From assembly GCF_023223525.1 (NCBI RefSeq), contig NZ_JALPRX010000029.1:119551-183550 (forward strand): a stretch of 64,000 nt of DNA, given 5' to 3'. Position numbers and translations under genes: made by a program. Below, piece by piece: positions 35,783 through 44,752 of this stretch. Every line of letters starts with the position of its first letter. The first letter of the stretch is position 1. This DNA is from Roseomonas acroporae. GTDB taxonomy: Bacteria > Pseudomonadota > Alphaproteobacteria > Acetobacterales > Acetobacteraceae. The notes below the pieces were generated by a model that was given only the letters and a program-made list of their open reading frames with translations, ran no database searches and had not been told where the DNA came from.

Positions 35783-37423
35783 TCAGCCGGCCGCGCGGGA
35801 GGCGCGCACCGCGTTGACGGGATCGAGCCGTGCGAGGGTGGTGAGCGCCTGCGCCGCTTCCGTGGCGCGGGCCTCCTCGGTCAGTCCGAGCGATCTGGCA
35901 GGGGCGGAAAGGCAGCGGTGCAGCAGCAGCGCCGCCTCGGCCGCGATGTCGGGTTCCCACTCCTCCAGCGCAGAGGCGCGCGACGCCGCGACCCGGAGGA
36001 TGGGCAGGGCGACCGGGACATGATCGTTTTCCAGGCAAAACCGCGCAATTGCTAAATTCCAGCGGAAGCGCGCGCGGCCGGAAGGCGCCCCGGCGGCACC
36101 GGCCGCCAGGGCGGCAAGTCCCTGTTCGGCCTTGCCCTCGCCGACCAGGGCACGCGCCGCCGCCAGCCCCTCGGCCCAGGGTGCCGCCTCCCCGCCCGCC
36201 ACCGCCGCCTCGCCGCCGCCCAGCGTCGCCTCGCGCTCGATCCAGGCGCGGGTGGCCGGATCGGCGAAGGGCATGCCGTCCTGGAAGGCGAGGTCGGGCA
36301 GGCTCGGCAGGCGCAGCAGCAGCAGCCCGACCCCTTGCGCCACCGCGCGCGCCGAGGCGGCGTGGCGCGGGCCCAGCTCCAGCAGCGCCTGGTGCACCAG
36401 GCGCTGCCCGTCCAGCCAGAACTGGCCGGAGCCCGAGAGATAGCGCTCCAGCGCCACGATCAGCTCCGGCAGGCTGCCGGCGTTGCGCATGGCGGCGAAC
36501 TCGCTGAGCCGCGTCTCGGGCGGCGGCATCAGGGCGGTGCGGCCACCGGTCGCCGGCGGCGGCTCGGTGATGGCGAGCCAGGTGACGGCCCGCAGCGTGG
36601 CGAAGGCACGGAATTCCGTCGGGTCGGCCTCCACCACCGCGATGGCGGCGGTCCGCACCCCCTCGCGCACCGCGTTGAACACCTGGTCCGCGCTGCCGCC
36701 GGCGGGGACCGCGATGGCGGGCGGCACGACAGCCGGCTTCGCCGGCGGCGCGGGCGGCGGTGTCGGCGCGGGTGCCGGTGTCGGCGCCGGCGCGGGCGGA
36801 GCCGGCGCGGCGGCGGGCGGGGGCGCCGCCGCGGCACGCTCCGCCTCCCTGCGCCGCTCCTCCCCGGCTCGCCGTTCCGCATCGGCCAGCGGGCGCAGCG
36901 CGCGCAGCAGGTCGTCGAGGCTGGCGCGCTCCTTCTCCAGCTTCCCGCGCAGCGCCTCGTCCAGCGCCGCCGCCGACTCGAAGGCGGCCAGCGCCGCCGC
37001 CCCCTGGTCCGCCGGCGCCGTCTCCGGCACCAGCCGGGCGGCGCGGGCCGCCAGCCATTCCAGCACCTGCACCCGCGCCCGCTCGCGCGCCTTCGGCGGG
37101 AACAGCTCGTCCCAGCGCAGCGAGACGAGGTCCTCCAGCACGGCGAGCCCGGCGGCGAGGCCCTTCAGCCCTTCCGTCTGCCCCGCCGCCACGGCGAACC
37201 AGGCGGCCAGCAGCAGGTCCTTGCTGCGGCTTCCCAGCAGCTCGACCGACTGGCGCGCGACCAGCGGCCAGTCCACCGCGCCGGGCCCGTCCTTCTCGCC
37301 CCGGCGTATCTGCTCCTGCACCGCCTCGAATTCCGGCGCGTAGCGGAATTCGGATGCAGCCGGCGCCCCGGCAGGCAGCGGGCCGGTGGCGGCGGCGATG
37401 CGCGGATCGTCGGGCCGCGTCAT
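35783..37423 (-). CDS. tssA: T6SS TssA (ImpA/VasJ-type) sheath-assembly protein
   Basis: A 546-aa TssA. The N-terminal ImpA_N domain (residues about 25-150) contains FRYAPEFEAVQEQIRRGE and LRWDELFPPK. A central Pro/Ala-rich linker (about residues 200-245) separates it from a helical C-terminal region, as in long TssAs that cap the growing sheath. An 18-bp duplication in the linker contributes Ala-Pro-Thr-Pro repeats. The start overlaps the kinase stop (ATGA), and tssB begins 44 nt downstream. It primes polymerisation of sheath and tube on the baseplate. Confidence 0.9.
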   Translation of the reverse strand: MTRPDDPRIAAATGPLPAGAPAASEFRYAPEFEAVQEQIRRGEKDGPGAVDWPLVARQSVELLGSRSKDLLLAAWFAVAAGQTEGLKGLAAGLAVLEDLVSLRWDELFPPKARERARVQVLEWLAARAARLVPETAPADQGAAALAAFESAAALDEALRGKLEKERASLDDLLRALRPLADAERRAGEERRREAERAAAAPPPAAAPAPPAPAPTPAPAPTPPPAPPAKPAVVPPAIAVPAGGSADQVFNAVREGVRTAAIAVVEADPTEFRAFATLRAVTWLAITEPPPATGGRTALMPPPETRLSEFAAMRNAGSLPELIVALERYLSGSGQFWLDGQRLVHQALLELGPRHAASARAVAQGVGLLLLRLPSLPDLAFQDGMPFADPATRAWIEREATLGGGEAAVAGGEAAPWAEGLAAARALVGEGKAEQGLAALAAGAAGAPSGRARFRWNLAIARFCLENDHVPVALPILRVAASRASALEEWEPDIAAEAALLLHRCLSAPARSLGLTEEARATEAAQALTTLARLDPVNAVRASRAAG

Positions 37424-38421
37424 CCCGCCCCCCGCTCACCATGCCGTGCCTCGGGCCGTGCCTCGGGCCATGCCCCGTGCCATGCCACGGGCCGCGCCAG
37501 GCCGCGCAGCCCGAAGGGCAGCAGGGCGCGCACCAGCGAGACCGGGCAGCGCGGCCGTTCCGCGCGCGGCCCCAGCGCGCGCCGCAGCGCCTCGGGCGGC
37601 GGGCCGGCCAGCAGCGCCGCGGCCACCAGGGCGAGGGAGTACACGTCGTCGCGCGGGTCGGGCGGCAGGCCGTGCAGCCGTTCGGGCGCCGACCAGCGCG
37701 GCGTCGCCAGCGGCAGGCCGCGTGGCGGCACCCAGGCGGAGGCGTCCAGCGCGCTGTCCGCCGCCATCCGCGCCGCGCCGAGATCGAGCAGGCGCACGCC
37801 GCCGCCTTCCTCCAGGAACAGGTTGCCGGGCTTCACGTCGCCATGCACCAGCCCCGCCGCGTGCAGCCGCGCCAGCGCCGCGGCCGGCCGGCGCAGCAGC
37901 CGCGCCACCGCGCGGCGCGAGAGGCCGTCGGGCGCCGCCTCGGCCAGGGTGCGGCCGTGCAGGCATTCCATCACGAGGAAGGCGCGGCCCGCATGCGCGC
38001 CGCCGCCGAGCACCCGCACCAGACCGGGATGGGCGAATTGCCGCCCCTTGCGCCCCTCGCGCGCCAGTGCCGCCACCATGCCGGGACGTCCCGCCAGGGC
38101 CGGCAGCAGCGCCTTCACCGCCACCGGACCCTCCGGCGAGCGCGCCGCCCAGACCTCGGCCGTGGCGCCGTGGCCGAGCCGGCGCTCCAGCACCAGGCCG
38201 CCCGGCAGCGAATCGCCGGCCGCCCATTCCCGGCCGGCGCCGGCCGCCTCCTCCCCGGTTGCCGCCTCCCCGGCCGCGCCTCTCCTGGCCGCGCCCTTCC
38301 TGGCCGCAACGTCCCCGGGCGTGCCATCGGCCGCCGGGTCCAGCGCGGCCGTCGGCGGCTCCGTCGGGGCCGCCAGGGTGGGCGGGGCCGGGACGGGCGG
38401 GGTCAGAGCCGCGGCACGCAT
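37420..38421 (-). CDS. T6SS-linked serine/threonine protein kinase (PpkA-like, soluble)
   Basis: A 333-aa kinase. Its fold is seen from the Gly loop (LGHGATAEVW) through VAVKALLP (ATP-binding Lys), HGDVKPGN (catalytic loop, HGD for HRD), LLDLGAARM (DLG for DFG) and APERLHG. These variations are common in bacterial kinases, so activity is likely. In threonine-phosphorylation pathways PpkA phosphorylates the FHA protein and switches secretion on; tagH is here too. No transmembrane or sensor domain is visible, and no PppA phosphatase is in the window. It starts 19 nt inside tssM and ends with ATGA overlapping tssA. Four 12-bp units (37446-37493) vary its C-terminus (PEARPEARHGE). Confidence 0.88.
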   Translation of the reverse strand: MRAAALTPPVPAPPTLAAPTEPPTAALDPAADGTPGDVAARKGAARRGAAGEAATGEEAAGAGREWAAGDSLPGGLVLERRLGHGATAEVWAARSPEGPVAVKALLPALAGRPGMVAALAREGRKGRQFAHPGLVRVLGGGAHAGRAFLVMECLHGRTLAEAAPDGLSRRAVARLLRRPAAALARLHAAGLVHGDVKPGNLFLEEGGGVRLLDLGAARMAADSALDASAWVPPRGLPLATPRWSAPERLHGLPPDPRDDVYSLALVAAALLAGPPPEALRRALGPRAERPRCPVSLVRALLPFGLRGLARPVAWHGAWPEARPEARHGERGAG

Positions 38422-41400
38422 CGGAAGTTCGTCCAGTCGCGGTTGACGAGCGGGTTGGTGACGCTGGAGGCGCGTATCTGGTAGCGCACGCCGACATCGT
38501 TCAGCCTGAAGCCCAGCACCAGCCCGCCGGCATCGGCGGCGCGGTCGACCGCCATGTCGAGCAGCCGGAACAGGGCCCAGGGGCCGGAGGCGGCGATCTG
38601 CGGCGAGGTGCCGTTGGTCAGGTTGAGCTGGAGCGAGGCGGCGCTGTCGTCGTTGCCGGGCCAGCGGAACTCGGTCGGCTGCGGCGGGCCGTGGCGGTAG
38701 CCGGCGCGGGTCTGGTCGAGCAGCAGCACCGCGCCGAGCGCCCGCGGGTCGAGGTAGCGCGGCAGCACCGTCATGCGCACCGAGAGGTTGCCGGAGGCGT
38801 CGAAGAACAGGTCGCGGAAGGCGCGGGCGCGGTTGATCTGCGCCAGCCCGTCGCGCGCGATCTCGAGGCGCAGCGAGCCGCGGCTGGCGAGCGCGAGCTG
38901 CCCGTCCGGGCCGGTCTGCAGGAAGGGTTGCAGGTAGGTGGTCAGCCACTTGTCGAGCGTGCCGCCGGGGCCGAAGAAGGCGCCGAAGTCGCGCGGCAGC
39001 ACGTCGCGGTCGGAGCTGCTGCCGTCGCCCTGCGCGAAGGGATAGCGGCGGGAGATGGCCTGGGCGCAGCCCGGCGCCACGTCGGTGTTCCAGGTGGCGA
39101 CGACGCGCTCCAGCGCCATCTGCAGCAGCACGTTCCAGGAATTGGCGTAGAGCTCGCGGAAGATGCCGTCGAGCGGCCTCGGCAGGGTCGGCGCCTGGGT
39201 GCGCAGCGCCACCAGCGCATCCGGCCCCTGGCCGCTGATCGTGGTCGCCGCCGCCTGGTGCGCCGCCGCGTTCGGGTTCGGGGCGGCCGCGATGCCCGAG
39301 ACGAAGCCGTAGCCGGTCACCAGCGCCCCCTGCACGCGCAGCGTCGGCGAACCCGCGGTGCCGCCCGTGGCGCCGCCCGCGTTCGCGGCGAGCCCGATGA
39401 CCGGGAGGAAAGGCAGGCGGATCGCGATGCCGGGCCATTCGCGCAGGCCCGCCGGCAGCGCCGCCTGCATCGCGTCGCCTGCCACCCCCTGGGCCACCCC
39501 CTGGGCCACGCCCTGCACCGCCGCGCCCGCGGCGGGGCCGGCCATCGCCCCGGCCGCGCGCGCGATGAGCCCCTCGGCATCGCTGCCGGGCAGGCCGAGG
39601 TCGGTGTTGCTGCGGACCAGCTCGATGAAGGCGAGCAGCGGCGATTCCGGCCCCGAGAGGGTCTGGAAGCCGGCGACGAGGCTCGGCAGGTCGGGCAGGG
39701 CGCGCAGCGCGGTCTGGTCCAGCACCGCGCGCCACTGCCGCACGTAGTCGCGCACGTAGAGGTTGGCGACCTGCTGGGCCTCGTCGGCGCTGGTCGGCCC
39801 CTGCGCCTGCGTGCCCATGACGAAGGAATCCTCGCCCTCGCCATGCACCACGGCCGACAGGCGCCGCAGGAACACGTTGTAGAAGCCCGCCCGCGTGTAG
39901 AAGCCGGGCACGATCACCGGCAGCCCGGCCTGCTGGCGCAGCATCAGCAATTGCGCCCCGGCGATGCCGAGGCTGCTGACCACGTCGAGCGGCGGCGCGT
40001 CGGCGCTGCGCCCCGCCTCGGCGCGCAGCCGCGCATACATGAGCTGCGGGTCGGAGCGGGTGCGCAGCCGCGCCCGCGCATCGGCGATCGCCCCGTCGTC
40101 GAGCCCGCCCGGCACGGGCATCAGCGGCAGCAGGCTGGCGAGGTGCGCCCGCCCCTGCGCCAGCAGGTCGGGCGAGAAGGGGAAGGCCTGCTGCAGCGAG
40201 AGGTCGGCCCAGTTGCCGAACAGCGTCGCGTCCCAGTGGTCGGGGCTGGCGGAGACGAGATAGAGGCGCAGCAGGTCGCGCAGCTGGTTGAGGTCGGTGG
40301 TGATCCGCATCTGCCGCGCCAGGCGCTCGCGCAGCGCCGGCAGGAAGCGTCCGGTCAGGGCGCGCGCGTAGGCGGCGTCGGCGGCGGCGTCCACGGAATC
40401 CGAGCGTGGCAGGCTGATGCCGATCCAGCGCTCGCCGAGGGTGAGCCGGCTGTCGGCATCGGCGGCCTGGCGCGCCACCAGCAGCAGCGGCATCGCCCCG
40501 TCGAGCGTCGGCGCCGCGCCGGGCGGGGGCGCCAGCGCCGCGACCTGGCGCGCATCCAGGTCGAGCCGGCGCATGCGCCCCATGTCGGACTCGTAGGCGG
40601 TCAGCCAGATCAGGGCGACGGCGGCGAGCCCCGCGAGGCCGGCGCCGTAGCCGCCGAGATGCACCAGGGCGGTCCGCCGCTCCGCCCGGCGGTTGCGTCC
40701 GCCCGCGCCGGCCTCGGCCAGCAGGAGGCCACGCATCAGTTCCGGCACGAAGCTGCGCGCCGCCTGGGCCGGCGGCAGCGGCAGCGGCTCCAGGACGAAG
40801 CGCCGCGCGAAGCCCGTGGCCCAGGCGTCGGCCACCGTCGTGGCGTCGCCGCCGGCGGCGGTCAGGAACACGCCGCGCAGCTCCATGCGCCGGTCGGCGA
40901 TGCCGGCGCGGAGCAGCTCCTGCGCCATGCGCAGCGACGCCTCCGTCAGCCGCGCGAGCTGGGCCGGCAGCTCGGACTGCTCGGCGCGGCGCGTGGGCTG
41001 GCGCTCGGCGGCGAGGACGTGCGGCAGGCGGTGGCCGATGGCCGCCACCAGCCGCTCCAGCCCCTCGCGCAGCGAGCCGGGCGCGTCCCGGCCGGGCTCC
41101 GCCGAGGCACCCAGCGGCGCTCCCAGCGGCACGCCCGGCGGCACGCCCGGCGCGGGGCCGAGGGAGAAGCCGGGAGACAGCGCGGACGGGATGCCGGAAG
41201 CCTCGGACGGGCCGGGTTCCTGCCCCAGCACGGCCACGAAGCCGGGCACGCGGTCGCAGCGCGTGACCACGACGTGCACGGGCAGGCTGACGCCCAGCGC
41301 GCGCATCGCCTCCTGCAGGCGGATGCGCGCCGCGACGGCGAGCGGCAGGGCTTCCTCGGCGGCGAGCAGGGATTCCGCCGGCACCGCCAGCAGCACCGCG

Positions 41401-41996
41401 TCGAGCGGCCGCCGCGGCCGCGCCGCGGCGAGGGCGGAGAGGAGCTGGCGCCAGACGAGGTCGTCGACGGTGCCGGTGAGCAGCCCGCCCGGCGTCTCGA
41501 TCAGCACCGCCTCCTCGGCGAGCCACCAGATCGGGCCGCCCGCCGCGGTGACCGGGGGCGACACCTCGAGGCCCGAGGCCGCGACCAGGGTGGAGCGGCC
41601 GCTGCCCGGCATGCCCAGCAGCAGCACCCAGGGCAGCGCGTAGGCCCGGTCCCCGGTGCGGTCGCGCCGGCCTTCCCGGGCACGGGTCCAGTCCACCGCC
41701 GCGGCGATGTTGAGGGCCGTCTCGTCCGGCAGGGGGATGGCGACCGGCGCGCCGACCGGCGCCGGCTGCTGCTGCTGCAACCGCGCCAGCAGCAGCCGAC
41801 GGCGCCGGCGTCGCCACCACCAGGCGAGGAGCACCGCGCCGAGCAGGGCGGCGATCAGGCCGAGGCGCACCGGCGCGGGCGCGAAGGGCGCCGCGCCGTC
41901 GAGGCGCAGCGACGGGCCGCCCAGCCAGATCAGCGCGCAGAGCGCCACCAGGCCGATGGCGATGGCGAGGTGGCGCAGCGTCAGCACGGGTCGCAT
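38403..41996 (-). CDS. tssM: T6SS membrane complex ATPase-like subunit TssM (IcmF)
   Basis: A 1197-aa TssM. Two N-terminal hydrophobic helices (about residues 12-30 and 45-62), an NTPase domain with Walker A GMPGSGRST (near residue 130), a third helix near residue 445 and a large periplasmic part ending RDWTNFRCVPRL make the normal order. It spans the inner membrane and binds TssL and TssJ. ATG 41996 is chosen, with AGGAGG 8 nt upstream; the in-frame GTG at 42005 overlaps that site. Two 12-bp repeat tracts lie inside: 39481-39516 (VAQG repeats) and 41111-41146 (Pro/Gly/Leu-rich loop). The kinase gene overlaps its 3' end by 19 nt. Confidence 0.95.
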   Translation of the reverse strand: MRPVLTLRHLAIAIGLVALCALIWLGGPSLRLDGAAPFAPAPVRLGLIAALLGAVLLAWWWRRRRRRLLLARLQQQQPAPVGAPVAIPLPDETALNIAAAVDWTRAREGRRDRTGDRAYALPWVLLLGMPGSGRSTLVAASGLEVSPPVTAAGGPIWWLAEEAVLIETPGGLLTGTVDDLVWRQLLSALAAARPRRPLDAVLLAVPAESLLAAEEALPLAVAARIRLQEAMRALGVSLPVHVVVTRCDRVPGFVAVLGQEPGPSEASGIPSALSPGFSLGPAPGVPPGVPLGAPLGASAEPGRDAPGSLREGLERLVAAIGHRLPHVLAAERQPTRRAEQSELPAQLARLTEASLRMAQELLRAGIADRRMELRGVFLTAAGGDATTVADAWATGFARRFVLEPLPLPPAQAARSFVPELMRGLLLAEAGAGGRNRRAERRTALVHLGGYGAGLAGLAAVALIWLTAYESDMGRMRRLDLDARQVAALAPPPGAAPTLDGAMPLLLVARQAADADSRLTLGERWIGISLPRSDSVDAAADAAYARALTGRFLPALRERLARQMRITTDLNQLRDLLRLYLVSASPDHWDATLFGNWADLSLQQAFPFSPDLLAQGRAHLASLLPLMPVPGGLDDGAIADARARLRTRSDPQLMYARLRAEAGRSADAPPLDVVSSLGIAGAQLLMLRQQAGLPVIVPGFYTRAGFYNVFLRRLSAVVHGEGEDSFVMGTQAQGPTSADEAQQVANLYVRDYVRQWRAVLDQTALRALPDLPSLVAGFQTLSGPESPLLAFIELVRSNTDLGLPGSDAEGLIARAAGAMAGPAAGAAVQGVAQGVAQGVAGDAMQAALPAGLREWPGIAIRLPFLPVIGLAANAGGATGGTAGSPTLRVQGALVTGYGFVSGIAAAPNPNAAAHQAAATTISGQGPDALVALRTQAPTLPRPLDGIFRELYANSWNVLLQMALERVVATWNTDVAPGCAQAISRRYPFAQGDGSSSDRDVLPRDFGAFFGPGGTLDKWLTTYLQPFLQTGPDGQLALASRGSLRLEIARDGLAQINRARAFRDLFFDASGNLSVRMTVLPRYLDPRALGAVLLLDQTRAGYRHGPPQPTEFRWPGNDDSAASLQLNLTNGTSPQIAASGPWALFRLLDMAVDRAADAGGLVLGFRLNDVGVRYQIRASSVTNPLVNRDWTNFRCVPRL

Positions 41997-42030
41997 GGCG
42001 CCCACCTCCTCGTCGTCGCGTCGCGGGCCA

Positions 42031-42864
42031 TCAGCGCGGCCCGTCGGCGGCGGGGGCGGGGACGAGGGAGTCGAATTGCGGCACGATGCGGTCCGCCTCG
42101 CGGTACAGCCCGCGCTCGAGCCAGGCGAAGAGCAGCAGCGCCGCCAGCAGGCAGACCGAGAGCACCGCCCAGATCGGCACGAAGCCGATCATGCGCCGAC
42201 GGCGGGCGCGGCGCGGCTGCGGCGCCGGCAGCGCGGGCGGGGCGGGGACGCGGCGGCGGACCACGGCGAAGAGCCGGTCGCGCAGCGCCTCCACCTCGGC
42301 GGTGCCGTCGCGCCGCAGGTGGTAGCGGCCCTGGAAGCCGAAGGAGAGCAGCAGGTGCAGCAGCTCGGCGAGGTCCGCCTGTCCGGCGGGGTCGGCCAGG
42401 GCGCGGTCCACCAGGGTGAAGAAGGTCTCGCCGCCCCAGGTCTCGCCGTGCAGCCGCGCCAGCAGGCTGGACTGGGCCCATTCGCTGCGGTCGCCCCAGG
42501 GCGTCGACAGCACCGCCTCGTCCAGCGCGACGCAGAGCGCGTAATGGGTGGCCTGGCTCGTCTCGGGCCGCAGGCGCGCGGCGCCCGCCTCCTCGAGAAA
42601 GCGCCCCAGCGCGCGCACGCAGGCCTCCTTCAGCGCCTCGGCGTTGCCCGAGGCGGCCCCTTCCCGCAACCGCGCCAGCAGCGCCAGCAGCGGCCAGGCG
42701 GCCCGCACCAGCGGGCCGTAGCCGGCGGGCGCGGCGGGCAGGGGGGCGTTGTCGCCGGGCGGCGGCGGAGGGGCGGGGCGCGCCTCCACGGGGAGGGTGG
42801 CGTCGTCGCCCGGGGTGCCGGCGCGGCCGTCGAACAGCGGCAGTCGGCGTTCCGGCGGCGCCAT
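42031..42864 (-). CDS. tssL: T6SS membrane complex protein TssL (DotU)
   Basis: A 277-aa TssL. The cytoplasmic hook domain shows ATHYALCVALDEAVLSTPWG and the LLHLLLSFGFQGRYHL motif, and is followed by one C-terminal transmembrane helix (about residues 225-250). There is no OmpA-like peptidoglycan-binding extension, and no separate TagL/TagP anchor is in the window, so wall anchoring must come from elsewhere. A Pro-rich N-terminal stretch (residues 25-50) is extra. It begins 3 nt after tssK and precedes tssM by 34 nt. Confidence 0.95.
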   Translation of the reverse strand: MAPPERRLPLFDGRAGTPGDDATLPVEARPAPPPPPGDNAPLPAAPAGYGPLVRAAWPLLALLARLREGAASGNAEALKEACVRALGRFLEEAGAARLRPETSQATHYALCVALDEAVLSTPWGDRSEWAQSSLLARLHGETWGGETFFTLVDRALADPAGQADLAELLHLLLSFGFQGRYHLRRDGTAEVEALRDRLFAVVRRRVPAPPALPAPQPRRARRRRMIGFVPIWAVLSVCLLAALLLFAWLERGLYREADRIVPQFDSLVPAPAADGPR

Positions 42865-42867
42865 CCC

Positions 42868-44193
42868 TCAGCCGCCCTGCCGGATCGCCCAGAATTCGAG
42901 CGCGAGCCCCGGGAATTCGCTGCCGACATGGAAGGCGAAGGCGGGCGAGTTCTGGAGCTGCCGCCAGATCTCCGCCGAGCGGTCCAGCTCCAGGTACACC
43001 GTGCCGGTGCGGAACGGGATCTCGCGCGGCGCCACCGGCATCGGCCGCAGCGGGATGCCGGGAAGCTGGAGGTTGACGAGGCTGCGGATGGCCTCGGCGG
43101 GGCCGACCTTGGCCTGCGGCGGGAAGGCGGCGCGCAGCCGCTCCGGGTCCATCTCGGCGCGCGCGGCGAGCACGTAGCTGGCGCTGCCCAGCAGGCTGCG
43201 ATCCACGATGGGCGAGACCCAGATCCCCGGACCGCGGCTGATCAGCTCGAGCGCGATGGCGCTCTCCACCGTGAGCTGGCTGAGCGCCGCGCGGATCGCG
43301 CCGAGCAGGCCGGCGAGCGGGGGCCAGGGATCGGCGTGGCGCCAGTCCGGCAGCGGGCCGGGGCGGCGCTCGACGCGCGAGAAGGTGGCGAGCGCCCCGG
43401 CCAGCCGCAGCGCCTCGGCGTGCAGCGCGGCCGGCCGCGCCTCCTCCTGGCGCGCGAACTGCGCGAAGACCGGCTCGTGGGTGTTGAGGAGCTGCAGCAG
43501 GGCGAGGTCGAGCATGCCGATCACGTCGGCGCCGGCGCGCGACGGATCGACCCGCGCGGCGAGCGAATCGGCGCGCGTGGCGAGCATGCCCTGCACCTCG
43601 CGCGCGAAGGCGGCGAAGACCGGGTGGGCGCCGAGGCGCAGGGATGGCGGCACGTAGGCGGCATCCAGCACCGCCGCCCCGCTCGCCTCGATGCGCGCGA
43701 CGCGGGCGAGCGGCATGGTGATCCGGTCGTCCTCCGGCTCGCCCTCGAGCAGCAGGCCGAGCCGCGGCAGCGCGACCGGCAGCTCCGCCGTCGGCGCCTG
43801 CCCGGTGACGTCGCGCACGGGCTGCATGTGCCGCCGGTAGCGGCCATGGGCGGGATCGAGCTCCGGCTCGTCGCTGGCGCGCGCCGGGACGGCGAGCTTG
43901 ACCAGCCGGCCCGCCGCGTCCGGCGTGACGAGCCGTGGCGGCGGCAGCGGGTCGCGGTCGGGGGCGAGGACCGGCGTGCCGTCCGGCAGGACGGCGTGCA
44001 GGCTCTCGACGGCGACGCGGCCGAGGGCGAGCTGGGTCACGTCCAGCCGCAGGCTGCGCACGCCCCAGGAATCGCCGCCGGCGGCGGCGACGCGCTGCTC
44101 GACCAGCGCCTCGACCCAGCGGTTGAGCTGCTGCAGGTGCTGGGGGCGGATGAGCTGGCCCTCGAGCCAGAGCGGGCGGCCGTAGAGCGACAT
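42868..44193 (-). CDS. tssK: T6SS baseplate protein TssK
   Basis: A 441-aa TssK. It links the baseplate wedge to the TssLM membrane complex. The conserved beginning WLEGQLIRPQHLQQ, the ELPVALPRLGLLLEG segment, PSLRLGAHPVF and the C-terminal GTVYLELDRSAEIW-type ending are seen. Length is normal (about 445 aa). The ATG lies two nt after the tssJ stop, giving tight coupling. Confidence 0.96.
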   Translation of the reverse strand: MSLYGRPLWLEGQLIRPQHLQQLNRWVEALVEQRVAAAGGDSWGVRSLRLDVTQLALGRVAVESLHAVLPDGTPVLAPDRDPLPPPRLVTPDAAGRLVKLAVPARASDEPELDPAHGRYRRHMQPVRDVTGQAPTAELPVALPRLGLLLEGEPEDDRITMPLARVARIEASGAAVLDAAYVPPSLRLGAHPVFAAFAREVQGMLATRADSLAARVDPSRAGADVIGMLDLALLQLLNTHEPVFAQFARQEEARPAALHAEALRLAGALATFSRVERRPGPLPDWRHADPWPPLAGLLGAIRAALSQLTVESAIALELISRGPGIWVSPIVDRSLLGSASYVLAARAEMDPERLRAAFPPQAKVGPAEAIRSLVNLQLPGIPLRPMPVAPREIPFRTGTVYLELDRSAEIWRQLQNSPAFAFHVGSEFPGLALEFWAIRQGG

Positions 44194-44195
44194 CG

Positions 44196-44750
44196 CTAGA
44201 AGATCCCGAGGAAGCGGGAGCGGCGGGGCTTGGTGACGGCGAGCGAGAGCGGGTCGAGCTGGATCAGCACGCGGTTGCGGCCTTCCACCTCGAGCGGCAC
44301 CGAGGCGCGCCAGGTGATGCCGTTGAGCGAGCGGTAGGCGGCGACGACGCCGATGAAGCGGGCGGCGGGATCGGCGTCGCGCTCCCAGGCCTGGCTCTTG
44401 CCGGGCTGCATCTCCAGCTCGCGCCGGTTCAGCAGGTCGGCGCCGAGCTTCGCCGCGTCCTCGTTGTAGAGGTCGAAGAAGGAGAGCTGGTTGAAGGTGT
44501 CCACCGACTTCAGCTCGTAGACGCGCACCACGATGGGGGAGGGCTGCTCCTCCGAATTCGGGTTCACGCCGGGGGAGGCGTTGACCTGCAGGCTGGTGCG
44601 GGTCGGGTCCGCGCCGCAGGCGCCGAGCAGCACGATCAGGGCCATGCCCGTTCCGGCGGCCCGGCGCGGGTACCGCGGCAGGCTCCCGCGGTGAAAGTCC
44701 CGCTGGGGCTCCCGCTGGGGCTCCCGCTGGGGCTCCCGGTCGCGCCGCAT
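44196..44750 (-). CDS. tssJ: T6SS outer-membrane lipoprotein TssJ (SciN)
   Basis: A 184-aa TssJ. The lipobox is LLGAC (about residues 41-45), and the body has SPIVVRVYELKSVDTF, NQLSFFDLYNED and KPRRSRF at the end, as expected of a lipoprotein that holds TssM at the outer membrane. An unusually long basic N-terminus precedes the lipobox: 12-bp units (44701-44736) encode EPQR repeats. A later in-frame ATG (44645) would leave no basic region for export, so the upstream start, two nt after tagH, is preferred. The repeat number could alter the signal peptide. Confidence 0.9.
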   Translation of the reverse strand: MRRDREPQREPQREPQRDFHRGSLPRYPRRAAGTGMALIVLLGACGADPTRTSLQVNASPGVNPNSEEQPSPIVVRVYELKSVDTFNQLSFFDLYNEDAAKLGADLLNRRELEMQPGKSQAWERDADPAARFIGVVAAYRSLNGITWRASVPLEVEGRNRVLIQLDPLSLAVTKPRRSRFLGIF

Positions 44751-44752
44751 CG

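Noticed and set aside
37386..42419. A 1677-codon plus-strand frame through the kinase and TssM genes
   Set aside because: Antisense reading of high-GC genes. Its product is Arg/Gln/His-rich without domains, while the minus strand encodes clear kinase and TssM motifs.
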